From NCBI GenBank assembly GCA_014381165.1, contig JACMIM010000399.1, positions 1 through 5,667 on the forward strand: DNA of 5,667 nt, read 5' to 3'. The stretch is from Roseiflexaceae bacterium (GTDB taxonomy: Bacteria; Chloroflexota; Chloroflexia; Chloroflexales; Roseiflexaceae). A program made the position numbers and the translations under genes. Below the pieces are notes generated by a model that searched no databases, was not told the origin of the DNA, and saw nothing but the letters and a program-made list of their open reading frames with translations. Positions 1-5,667 of the stretch are shown here, one piece after another (position 1 is the stretch's first letter; each line of letters starts with the position of its first letter).

Positions 1-47
1 CAAAAGCGCAAGGATGCTGCTGATTTTCGCATATATCTCATAATCAT
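1..47 (-). CDS. Possible start of a further minus-strand gene, cut by the window edge
   Basis: On the minus strand three in-frame ATGs (at 47, 41 and 32) open a frame that runs to the window edge and would read MIMRYMRKSAASLRF from the first of them. AGAAG lies 7 nt before the second ATG, a weak ribosome site. The basic start could precede a membrane segment, but only 15 codons are visible. The frame is also open upstream through the repeats, so openness alone proves nothing. No product can be named. Confidence 0.25.
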   Translation of the reverse strand, partial: MIMRYMRKSAASLRF

Positions 48-55
48 ACTTCTTT

Positions 56-185
56 CGGCCTTCGTGTCCTTCGTGTTCTTCGTGGTTGAATTTTCCGAAC
101 CTTCGCGCTCTTCGCGCTCTTCGCGGTTATATCTTCCGGGCCTTTGCGGCCTTCGCGCTCTTCGCGGTTGTATCTTCCGGGCCTT
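56..185 (-). repeat. Array of three 41-nt-period repeats behind the ATPase gene
   Basis: Read on the minus strand, each copy begins AACCRCGAA, continues with one or two more 9-nt units such as GAGCGCGAA or GAACACGAA, and ends in a spacer like GGCCCGGAAGATAT. The AACC ends lie at 87, 128 and 169, exactly 41 nt apart. The 41-nt blocks 79-119 and 120-160 match at about 32 of 41 positions. The array starts a few bases after the ATPase stop (191-193). Every 9-nt unit is open in all six frames. It covers most of the 190-nt stretch after the ATPase; no terminator-like hairpin with a T run is visible there. Confidence 0.85.
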
Positions 186-190
186 GGCAG

Positions 191-1414
191 CTAAGTTCGC
201 CAGCTCCCACTCAACGCAGTCACGCCAAATCGCTCGTCGCCTCGGCTACTGTGGACAGTAAATGGGTACAGCCGGTCGTGATGATCGTAGGGATGGGTCA
301 TGGTTGTGTCATAGGCGGCGACGCTGGCAGCATAACGCCCGTTCAGCAGCGGCAGCCGCGCGATCGCATACTCGACCACGCCTGCTCCCTGGGCGAAAGC
401 GATATCGACGCCGGCGAAGGCAGTGTTCGGCCCGCCGATCAGAAAGCCGCTCTCGTGGTTGATGCCAATGCCGAATACGGGCTGCTCGATGCGCTGATGG
501 GCAATATAGTGTATTCGCACAGTCAACGGCTCGTGGGTCTGGAAGACGACCTGATCGCCGCCGCTTGCGCCAACCAGCTCGACCTGGACGATCTCGATCT
601 CGCGGCTACCACGGCGCATGCTGCTGTCGCCGCTGCTGGCGGCCTCGCGCCCGCGCTGGCGCAGAACGACCGCCTCCTGGCGGTTGACCTCGGCCAGATA
701 GGCATCCACCACCTCGGACGCGCCGCCGACCAGGCGAGCCTGGCCGTGCTCCAGCCAGACCGCGTGGTCGCACAGTGTTCGCACGGTATCGAGGCCGTGC
801 GAGACGAACACAATCGTCTTGCCCTGTTGGCGAAACGAAAAGATGCGCTCCAAGCACTTGCGCTGAAAGGCTTCGTCGCCGACCGCCAGCACTTCGTCGG
901 TGATTAGCACATCGGGATCGACCGAGGTGGCCACGGCGAAGGCCAGCCGGGTGTACATGCCCGATGAATAGTGCTTGACCTCCATGTCGATGAACTGGCC
1001 GATGCCTGAAAAATCAACAATTTCATCGAGCCGGCGCTCCATGTCGCGGCGGCCAAAGCCCATGAGCGAGCCGTTCAGAAACACGTTCTCGCGCCCACTG
1101 AGATCGGGGTGAAAGCCACTGCCCAGCTCAAGCAGCGCGGCGACACGGCCGTTCAATCGCACGCTGCCGCTGGTCGGCTCCAGGATGCGCGTCATCAGCT
1201 TGAGCGCAGTGGATTTGCCCGCGCCGTTGTGGCCAACCAGCGCGATGCTTTCGCCGCGGGCCACTTGAAACGAGACATCGCGCAGCGCCCAGAACTCCTC
1301 GGGCTGGGGGCGTGGGCGCAGCAGCCCCGCGACGCGCTCCTGCACACTGTCGCGCCGATCCTTATGCAGAAGAAAGCGCTTGGACACGTTATTGAACTCG
1401 ATACTATATGACAT
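191..1414 (-). CDS. ABC transporter ATP-binding protein for polysaccharide export (Wzt/TagH type) with C-terminal Wzt_C-like domain
   Basis: 407 residues from the ATG at 1412-1414. It supplies ATP-driven transport to the permease encoded upstream. Visible motifs: Walker A GHNGAGKST (61-69); the signature YSSGM (149-153), a variant seen in the Wzt/TagH/KpsT group; Walker B ending in ITDEVLAVGD (171-180) with the acidic pair D173-E174; and the switch His in FVSHG (203-207). After a polar linker (about 248-270) comes a beta-rich region (about 271-400), which fits the C-terminal glycan-recognition domain of Wzt-type ATPases. The frame stays open to a TTG at 1481-1483, but the 23 extra residues translate a repeat (FVFFVLFVV) and run into the GxxExxY 3' end. 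The chosen ATG has GGAAG 4 nt upstream and begins the usual MSYSIEFNNVSKRF. The stop lies next to a repeat array. Glycan specificity cannot be told from sequence. Confidence 0.93.
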   Translation of the reverse strand: MSYSIEFNNVSKRFLLHKDRRDSVQERVAGLLRPRPQPEEFWALRDVSFQVARGESIALVGHNGAGKSTALKLMTRILEPTSGSVRLNGRVAALLELGSGFHPDLSGRENVFLNGSLMGFGRRDMERRLDEIVDFSGIGQFIDMEVKHYSSGMYTRLAFAVATSVDPDVLITDEVLAVGDEAFQRKCLERIFSFRQQGKTIVFVSHGLDTVRTLCDHAVWLEHGQARLVGGASEVVDAYLAEVNRQEAVVLRQRGREAASSGDSSMRRGSREIEIVQVELVGASGGDQVVFQTHEPLTVRIHYIAHQRIEQPVFGIGINHESGFLIGGPNTAFAGVDIAFAQGAGVVEYAIARLPLLNGRYAASVAAYDTTMTHPYDHHDRLYPFTVHSSRGDERFGVTALSGSWRT

Positions 1415-1418
1415 GTGT

Positions 1419-1423
1419 CTTCC
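1419..1423 (-). promoter_or_regulatory. Probable ribosome binding site of the ATPase gene
   Basis: GGAAG on the minus strand, 4 nt before the ATG at 1412-1414. It is only a moderate match and the spacing is short, but it decides the start against the upstream TTG that would translate the repeat. Confidence 0.45.
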
Positions 1424-1432
1424 AAACAGATA

Positions 1433-1465
1433 AACCACGAAGAGCACGAAGAACACGAAGGGCCG
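1433..1465 (+). repeat. Inverted repeat copy between GxxExxY and ATPase genes
   Basis: On the plus strand: AACCACGAA, GAGCACGAA, GAACACGAA, then GGGCCG. It is the same family as the array behind the ATPase gene but in the opposite orientation. It matches the reverse complement of 1898-1930 at 31 of 33 positions, the first 20 without a mismatch. Confidence 0.85.
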
Positions 1466-1472
1466 AACAGCA

Positions 1473-1871
1473 TTAGAAAACAATTCTTTTGATGCCGCTT
1501 TTGAGCATTTTTACATTAAAATTCATGAGCAAACCGGCTCGCAAGTGAAGAGCTTTTAGATAAGACATAATTTGTGCCTCATGGATTGGCAACAGCATTT
1601 CAACTGCTTTTAGCTCAATGATTAGAACGCCTTCGATAAACAAATCAAATCGCTGTCCAGTTAGCTTCGTTGTTTTGTATGGAATAGCAATCTCTTTTTG
1701 ACGTACATATGCAATTCCTCGCTGTTCCAGTTCAAAACAAAGCGCTTGCTCATAAATCGTTTCCAGAAAGCCAGGGCCAAGATGCCGATGCACTTCAATA
1801 CTCGCACCAATCACCTTCTGAATCAATATTTCAAGCTCCAGCGGTAAGGTGCTCTCCAGCTGCATCGGCAT
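1473..1871 (-). CDS. GxxExxY protein (PDDEXK_3 family)
   Basis: 132 residues, close to the usual length of the family (about 125). The signature GFLETIY (34-40) gives G34, E37 and Y40. A nuclease-like PD-(D/E)XK core is visible as D76 followed by E86-L-K88 in the stretch RFDLFIEGVLIIELKA (74-89), and the protein ends in the typical GIKRIVF. The family is assigned to the PD-(D/E)XK superfamily by fold; its biological role is not established as far as I know, and no role in glycan export is apparent. The ATG at 1869-1871 has GAGGAA 6 nt upstream, which supports this start. The gene is clearly more AT-rich than its neighbours (hand counts 23/60 G+C in 1561-1620 and 22/60 in 1621-1680), and inverted repeat copies stand on both sides. 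It separates permease and ATPase genes that are usually adjacent, so it was probably inserted. It looks intact. Confidence 0.9.
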   Translation of the reverse strand: MPMQLESTLPLELEILIQKVIGASIEVHRHLGPGFLETIYEQALCFELEQRGIAYVRQKEIAIPYKTTKLTGQRFDLFIEGVLIIELKAVEMLLPIHEAQIMSYLKALHLRAGLLMNFNVKMLKSGIKRIVF

Positions 1872-1877
1872 TATTCG

Positions 1878-1883
1878 TTCCTC
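1878..1883 (-). promoter_or_regulatory. Ribosome binding site of the GxxExxY gene
   Basis: GAGGAA on the minus strand, 6 nt before the ATG at 1869-1871. It favours the first Met over the second one two codons later. The site lies between the repeat array and the gene, so a cassette moving with its repeats would carry its own translation signal. Confidence 0.6.
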
Positions 1884-1894
1884 GTCTTTGGTAC

Positions 1895-1961
1895 TTGCGG
1901 CTCTTCGTGCTCTTCGTGCTCTTCGTGGTTAATATTTCGGCTCTTTGTGTGCTTCGTGGTC
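1895..1961 (-). repeat. Repeat copies between permease and GxxExxY genes
   Basis: Minus strand: a short copy begins within the permease stop TGA (1960-1962) as CCACGAA plus one degenerate unit and a 13-nt spacer. A full copy follows with AACCACGAA (1922-1930), two GAGCACGAA units and GAGCCGCAA. The full copy is the partner of the inverted copy at 1433-1465. Confidence 0.85.
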
Positions 1962-3825
1962 AAATGCTCTCGCCAAAGGTGCGGCTGCGGCGCTGGAAGA
2001 ACCAGTAGCCGACCGCCAGCACGCCAATCGACGTGACCAACACGCGCAGTACGCTATCGAGTGCGGGCAGCCCTGTCACTGGAATTTCTGGTGTGTAGGC
2101 AACGCCGCCATACAAAATGCCGTGGTAGAACTCGATCAGCGAGGCCATGGGGTTGAGCCAGCGCCATAACTGGGCCTGCGTGCCGCTGACTTGGTTATCA
2201 AGCGCGTAGACCACCGGTGTCAGGAAGAACCAGAATTGGATCAGAATACCAATCAGATGCACAAAATCGCGAAAGGCCACCGAGAGTGCGCTGGTGAAAA
2301 AGACCACACCGGCGAGAAAGATTGTCTGGATGACGATCAGTACTGGCAGGTAGGCGAATGTCCAAGAGAAGTTCAGCCCGCCAAGTGCGCGCAGCGGCGG
2401 GTACAGCCACTGCGCCACCGCCATCACCACAAACATCATTGGCAGCGAGAGTAGAAAGTTGACCAGCGCCGAGAACACGCTGACCAGCGGCAGAATCTCG
2501 CGCGGGAAATAGACCTTTTTGATCAGGTTGGCATTGTCGATCACCGAGCGCGAGCCGCCGGTTACTGCTTCGGCACAGAAGTTCCAGGGCAGCAGGCCCA
2601 CAATCAGAAAAACTGGAAACAGCGCGATCGACTGCTTCTGCAACGTGCTAAACACGAACAGAAACACCAGCATCAACAGCAACGGCGCGAGCTGCGTCCA
2701 CAGGTAGCCGAGCACGCTGCCCTTGTAGCGCACGCGCAGATCGCGCAGCACCAGGTTGCGCACCAGCTCGCGGTAGGTGTACAGCTCGCGTAGCTTGGGC
2801 ATCACACCGGCGCTGCGATCGACTGCCACGCCCAGCCCGCCAAACAGCAGGCCGACCAGCGTCGTCAGGCCGAGCAACAGCGGAATCTGGCGGTCGCGTT
2901 GTTGCGCAGGCGCGGCCAGCTGGCTTCGAAACACAGCAGAGCGCGTGTCGGCGTCGAAGTTTGCCCCGTAGCGATCGTACAGAATGGTCAGGGCGCTGCG
3001 AATGGCGGCCAGCCCGTCCTCGTAGCGGCGCACCTGGGTATCGAGTTGTGCGCGGCCCGCGCCGGTTGCGCCATTGCGGCGAGCCTTGAGCGCGGGCAGG
3101 TCGATCTTGAGCAGCTCCTGCTCGCGTACCTCCATCGCCCGCGCCAGGTCGTTCTGGTCTTCGGCGGAAAGCATGTCCACGGTCAGTGGCTGGTCGCGCA
3201 GATCGACCGGGGCATTGAGCGGAAAGGCGTCCAGCACCCAAATCTGGCGCACTGCTGCCTGAAACGGGTCGCGCGGCCCGGCTCCTTGCGAGACGGCGTA
3301 GCGCCCCCAGCCTTGCAGCAGCCGAAATATCTCGCGCCCGCCAGCGGCACGCAGGCTGCGCGCAAAGGCTACGGCTCCATCATCGGCCAGCTGCCTAGCG
3401 AGAACCGGCTCCTGTGCCGTGGCGCGCGCGATCACCTGGCCATCCAGCCGTGGCTCGAAAACGATCGTGAAAGTCGGGCTGGTGGTAGGGTTGCCCAAGC
3501 GCGGGTAGAGCGCCTGACCATTCTGCTCATCAACCTGGAGCAGCGACAGCGCGATCTTGGCCACCGCGTCGAACTCGCCGCGCACTTGTGGATATTCTGG
3601 TGCATCGGGCGGCGTGGTAATCAGCCGTGTGTAGCTGCGGGCTGGATCGGCTTGAACGACGGCAGCGGTGTCGAACAGCAGCGGGCGCAGCAAGATACGC
3701 GGCGCGGCAGCAACCAGTGTGCCAGCCACACACAGCAGCAGCCACAGCCACTGATAGGCCCGCAAGCGGCCGCGCTGCTTCAGCAGCTGCGTGGCGAGCG
3801 TGGCGGGAAAGACTAGGCGGGCCAT
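1960..3825 (-). CDS. ABC-2 polysaccharide export permease (Wzm/TagG type) with N-terminal Wzz-like half
   Basis: 621 residues, about twice the length usual for Wzm/TagG/KpsM permeases. The C-terminal part (about 345-621) is a typical ABC-2 export permease: an amphipathic entry helix with RDLRVRYKGSVLGYLW (361-376), membrane helices, NANLIKKVYFPREILP (431-446), FWFFLTPVVY (531-540) and NPMASLIEFYHGILYG (558-573). The N-terminal part has one membrane helix near 26-42, a soluble region of about 270 residues with a helical, charged, probably coiled-coil stretch (about 222-285), and a second Gly-rich helix near 314-335. That TM, external domain, TM layout is the one of Wzz-type chain-length or co-polymerase proteins. 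The permease should form the membrane channel for a lipid-linked glycan, together with the ATPase downstream. The ATG lies inside the deacetylase 3' end (13-nt overlap) behind a good ribosome site, so translation is probably coupled. The fusion reading is inferred from layout, not from a profile search. Confidence 0.9.
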   Translation of the reverse strand: MARLVFPATLATQLLKQRGRLRAYQWLWLLLCVAGTLVAAAPRILLRPLLFDTAAVVQADPARSYTRLITTPPDAPEYPQVRGEFDAVAKIALSLLQVDEQNGQALYPRLGNPTTSPTFTIVFEPRLDGQVIARATAQEPVLARQLADDGAVAFARSLRAAGGREIFRLLQGWGRYAVSQGAGPRDPFQAAVRQIWVLDAFPLNAPVDLRDQPLTVDMLSAEDQNDLARAMEVREQELLKIDLPALKARRNGATGAGRAQLDTQVRRYEDGLAAIRSALTILYDRYGANFDADTRSAVFRSQLAAPAQQRDRQIPLLLGLTTLVGLLFGGLGVAVDRSAGVMPKLRELYTYRELVRNLVLRDLRVRYKGSVLGYLWTQLAPLLLMLVFLFVFSTLQKQSIALFPVFLIVGLLPWNFCAEAVTGGSRSVIDNANLIKKVYFPREILPLVSVFSALVNFLLSLPMMFVVMAVAQWLYPPLRALGGLNFSWTFAYLPVLIVIQTIFLAGVVFFTSALSVAFRDFVHLIGILIQFWFFLTPVVYALDNQVSGTQAQLWRWLNPMASLIEFYHGILYGGVAYTPEIPVTGLPALDSVLRVLVTSIGVLAVGYWFFQRRSRTFGESI

Positions 3826-5666
3826 ATGATTACCTCAAGTGCCCGCTGCGCGGGGGCATTCAGAATAATACGTTCAGCGTCAGAAAGGCGTATTTCCACG
3901 CCATCTACGCTGGCGCGCTGTATCTGCATTGGTAGTTTCAATGTTAAACCTTGCAGATTATGTTTACTATCATTCACAACTGTAAAAGAGATGACCTGCC
4001 GCTCATTCTGAGTTTTGGATTCTGAGTTCTGAATACTCACAGATTCGAGCGCCTGCTGCCAGTCGGCCACCTCGCTGAATGGCGCGATCCACAGTTCGCC
4101 AGCATCGCGCTTCTGGGCGGCATAGCTTAGGGTTTCACGCCAAGTGGCGATCTGGCTGGGCGCGGTCACTTCCTCGGTGTGCGCCCACAGGTCGATCATA
4201 CCACCGGCATCAATCGCGCGGTCGATCGCCTGAGTAGCCGTGACTGCGCTGCCGTCGCGCAGGTAGAAATCTGGACAGCCGAGGATCGACTGGTGGCCAG
4301 GAATCGGGCGGCAGCGTGGCTCGAGCGGGATGCCCTGCGCATCCTTTGGGAACAATGCCGAGCGGCGCTGCGACCAGTGCAGGCGCGTGACACTGCGAAA
4401 GCCCTGCTCGGCAAGCACGTTCCAGTCGGTGTCGCTCATGCCATTGGACGACGACCAGGGAAAGGCCAGCGAGCGCGCTGGGGCCACGCCCTTGTCGCTG
4501 GCCACCTCGCTCCATGTGCTGGTGTCAGCCCGCCAGTCGTCCGGGGTCATGTGCGTGGCGGCGAAATGCGCAAACGTATGGCTTTGGATATCTTGCCGCT
4601 CGGCCAGCAGCTGTGGGATCAGATCGCCAAAGTACCAGGCTGGGTCGCTTTGCACTGTGCCAAATGGATCACTGCCAAACCAGGGCTTCTGCGACCAATC
4701 CGCGGGCCAGCCGTTCTTTGGCGTTGCCAGCGCGTAGGTCGGGTTGCCCAAGAACTGCCGCCGCTCGGCGTTGCCATCGAGGAAGTTATAGCCGGTGGCA
4801 TAGTAGGTGGCGCGGATGCCGTATGGGCGGAACAGATCAAGCGTGGTGGTGACGCCATCGCGCATGCGCAGCGCCCGCAGCCGCCAGTCATCACTATAAT
4901 TCGGATCGTCGGCGCGCACCGATCGTGTGTGAATCAGCCCACCCATCGCCGTTTCCCAGTCGAAGGTGAACGAGACGGCGGCTTTGGTTGCGTTGGGCCA
5001 GGGCAGCAGCGTAGGGCTGGGGGCTGGGGGCTGGGAACTAGGATCAGGAGACCGCACTCCCCCAGCCCCCAACCCCCCGCCCCCAGCCCCAAATCGCACT
5101 GCCATCCCGTCGAGATACACGCGATCGTCGCTTGAGGGCTGGAGGCGAATCTGCAATTGGGCGGCGCGCGCGGGGGCTTTGGCGCTAGCCATGATGCGCG
5201 AGCTTTGGGTCGCGCCGTTTTGCCAGAGCGCCACTGCTTGCCACGCACTCGTGTCCTCATGCAGCCGTTCGCCGAAGGTATCGCGCCAGTCGAAGACCAC
5301 CTGCAGCCTGGTCGAAGAGCCTTTGCTGCTGTCGGTCAGGGCTAGCCCGCTGAAGCAGTAGGCGCTGCCTGGCTGCACCAACATAAGCGGCGTCTGGACG
5401 TAGTTGGCAATACCCAGCAGCTGAAGCGCGCGCCCGTCCCCGTCGAGATCGAAGCCCCACTCGTCGCTTTTCTGGCTGAACTCTGGCCCGCGCAGCTGCA
5501 CACCGTCGGCCGCCCACGACCATCCGCCGGGGGTATTCGCGCCAGGGCTGGGCACAAGTGCGGCATTTGGCAGCAGATTCTCGCCCAGCAGCGGCAGGCG
5601 CAGGCACTGCTGTTGCCGCTGGCGCAGCAGCAGCAGGCCAGCGAGCGCCAGGCCGCAGCAGAGCAT
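3813..5666 (-). CDS. Polysaccharide deacetylase (NodB-like) with N-terminal jelly-roll-like domain; start at window edge
   Basis: The last 617 residues are visible; an ATG sits 1 nt from the window end, so the true start may lie outside. Seen in order: a hydrophobic stretch (about 1-15) suited to a signal anchor or a last membrane helix; a beta-rich region (about 28-192) resembling a CBM4/9-type carbohydrate-binding fold; a Gly/Pro-rich linker (193-223); a NodB-like domain (about 229-540); a second polar linker (545-556); and a small beta-rich C-terminus. NodB-like motifs are TFDWE (234-238, in place of the usual TFDDG), HTFAH (363-367), FPWSSSNG (402-409) and WAHTEE (494-499). Such enzymes remove N- or O-acetyl groups from glycans with a metal ion held by Asp/His/His. 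The variant first motif leaves the metal acid unclear, so activity and substrate are inferred. It acts outside the membrane and is co-transcribed with the exporter, so the exported glycan is the likely substrate. Both linkers are made of repeat DNA. Confidence 0.8.
   Translation of the reverse strand: MLCCGLALAGLLLLRQRQQQCLRLPLLGENLLPNAALVPSPGANTPGGWSWAADGVQLRGPEFSQKSDEWGFDLDGDGRALQLLGIANYVQTPLMLVQPGSAYCFSGLALTDSSKGSSTRLQVVFDWRDTFGERLHEDTSAWQAVALWQNGATQSSRIMASAKAPARAAQLQIRLQPSSDDRVYLDGMAVRFGAGGGGLGAGGVRSPDPSSQPPAPSPTLLPWPNATKAAVSFTFDWETAMGGLIHTRSVRADDPNYSDDWRLRALRMRDGVTTTLDLFRPYGIRATYYATGYNFLDGNAERRQFLGNPTYALATPKNGWPADWSQKPWFGSDPFGTVQSDPAWYFGDLIPQLLAERQDIQSHTFAHFAATHMTPDDWRADTSTWSEVASDKGVAPARSLAFPWSSSNGMSDTDWNVLAEQGFRSVTRLHWSQRRSALFPKDAQGIPLEPRCRPIPGHQSILGCPDFYLRDGSAVTATQAIDRAIDAGGMIDLWAHTEEVTAPSQIATWRETLSYAAQKRDAGELWIAPFSEVADWQQALESVSIQNSESKTQNERQVISFTVVNDSKHNLQGLTLKLPMQIQRASVDGVEIRLSDAERIILNAPAQRALEVIIWPA
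3832..3836 (-). promoter_or_regulatory. Ribosome binding site of the permease gene, inside the deacetylase gene
   Basis: On the minus strand GAGGT lies 6 nt before the permease ATG (3823-3825). It sits within the last codons of the deacetylase, whose stop TAG (3813-3815) is 13 nt into the permease gene. This fixes the permease start and suggests translational coupling. Confidence 0.7.
4005..4038. repeat. ATTCTGAGTT direct repeats in frame within the deacetylase gene
   Basis: ATTCTGAGTT occurs at 4005-4014 and 4019-4028, followed by an imperfect third piece (TCTGAATACTC). In the gene it encodes roughly IQNSESKTQNE (545-555), a polar linker between the NodB-like domain and the C-terminal beta domain. 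It is AT-rich compared with the flanks and resembles short repeats I have seen in intergenic DNA of repeat-rich bacteria (recollection). Confidence 0.6.
5013..5091. repeat. G/C-rich inverted repeat in frame within the deacetylase gene
   Basis: On the plus strand G runs of 3, 5, 5 and 3 separated by CT (5014-5035) face C runs of 5, 5, 6, 5 and 4 (5059-5090) across a loop of about 22 nt. The arms can pair into a strong hairpin. Four or more G runs occur on each strand, so G-quadruplexes are possible on both. It encodes the linker at residues 193-218, Gly-rich on one side and Pro-rich on the other, between the jelly-roll-like and NodB-like domains. Confidence 0.75.
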
Positions 5667-5667
5667 A

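Larger units (their letters stand above)
1433..1930 (-). mobile_element. Putative repeat-bounded GxxExxY cassette (498 bp)
   Basis: An AT-rich GxxExxY gene with its own ribosome site is enclosed by 33-nt inverted repeats matching at 31 positions, and is placed between permease and ATPase genes that normally adjoin. No transposase and no clear target duplication are visible next to the repeats. Mobility is inferred; the repeats could also be independent insertions at intergenic sites. Confidence 0.4.

Noticed and set aside
56..185. CRISPR array
   Set aside because: The period of 41 nt is exact, but the spacers are similar to each other, the units consist of 9-nt subrepeats and no cas genes are in view.
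1..190. Rho-independent terminator after the ATPase gene
   Set aside because: No GC-rich hairpin followed by a T run is visible on the minus strand; the region is mostly purine-rich repeats.
86..907. Plus-strand open frame of 273 codons
   Set aside because: Antisense to the ATPase, which carries all family motifs. Its N-terminus is translated repeat (LRALRALRG) and the rest shows no recognisable domain.
1931..1940. Promoter -10 element (AAATATTAA on the minus strand) ahead of GxxExxY
   Set aside because: No convincing -35 at proper distance, and the sequence is part of the repeat spacer.
2899..3816. Plus-strand open frame of 305 codons
   Set aside because: Lies opposite the well-supported permease fusion. 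High GC makes long antisense frames common, and no ribosome site or family motif is seen.
4179..5135. Plus-strand open frame of 318 codons
   Set aside because: Antisense to the deacetylase including its motifs; composition is that of a shadow frame.

Overview
The window holds part of a minus-strand operon for export and processing of a cell-surface polysaccharide. Coding density is high and most of the DNA is GC-rich; a hand count of one permease line, 3061-3120, gives 41/60 G+C. In transcription order (right to left) the genes are: a secreted or membrane-anchored polysaccharide deacetylase-like protein that reaches the right window edge; an ABC-2 permease of the Wzm/TagG type with an extra N-terminal half resembling a Wzz-type chain-length protein; a small AT-rich GxxExxY (PDDEXK_3) gene; and the Wzt/TagH-type ATPase with a C-terminal extension. 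A few codons of a possible further gene lie at the left edge.

The organism is not certain. High GC combined with families of short intergenic-type repeats (9-nt CACGAAG-type units, CCCCAGCCCC runs, ATTCTGAGTT runs) suggests a repeat-rich environmental bacterium, possibly a Chloroflexota member. That placement is recollection and inference, not proof.

Layout. 1-55: little, except a possible start of a next gene. 56-185: three copies of a repeat with a 41-nt period, directly after the ATPase stop. 191-1414: ATPase. 1415-1472: short spacer with one repeat copy. 1473-1871: GxxExxY gene. 1872-1961: spacer with repeat copies, one forming a 31/33 inverted repeat with the copy on the other side of the GxxExxY gene. 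1960-3825: permease fusion. 3813-5666: deacetylase, overlapping the permease start by 13 nt and carrying two in-frame repeat insertions at its domain boundaries.

How the genes fit together: permease and ATPase should form the export pump for an undecaprenyl-linked glycan. The fused Wzz-like part could control length or organise the export site. The extracytoplasmic deacetylase could trim or modify the exported glycan. The GxxExxY gene has no evident role in this pathway. It sits between two genes that are normally adjacent, has different base composition, and is bracketed by inverted repeats, so it looks like an inserted cassette. This cassette and its link to the repeat family are the most interesting features here.
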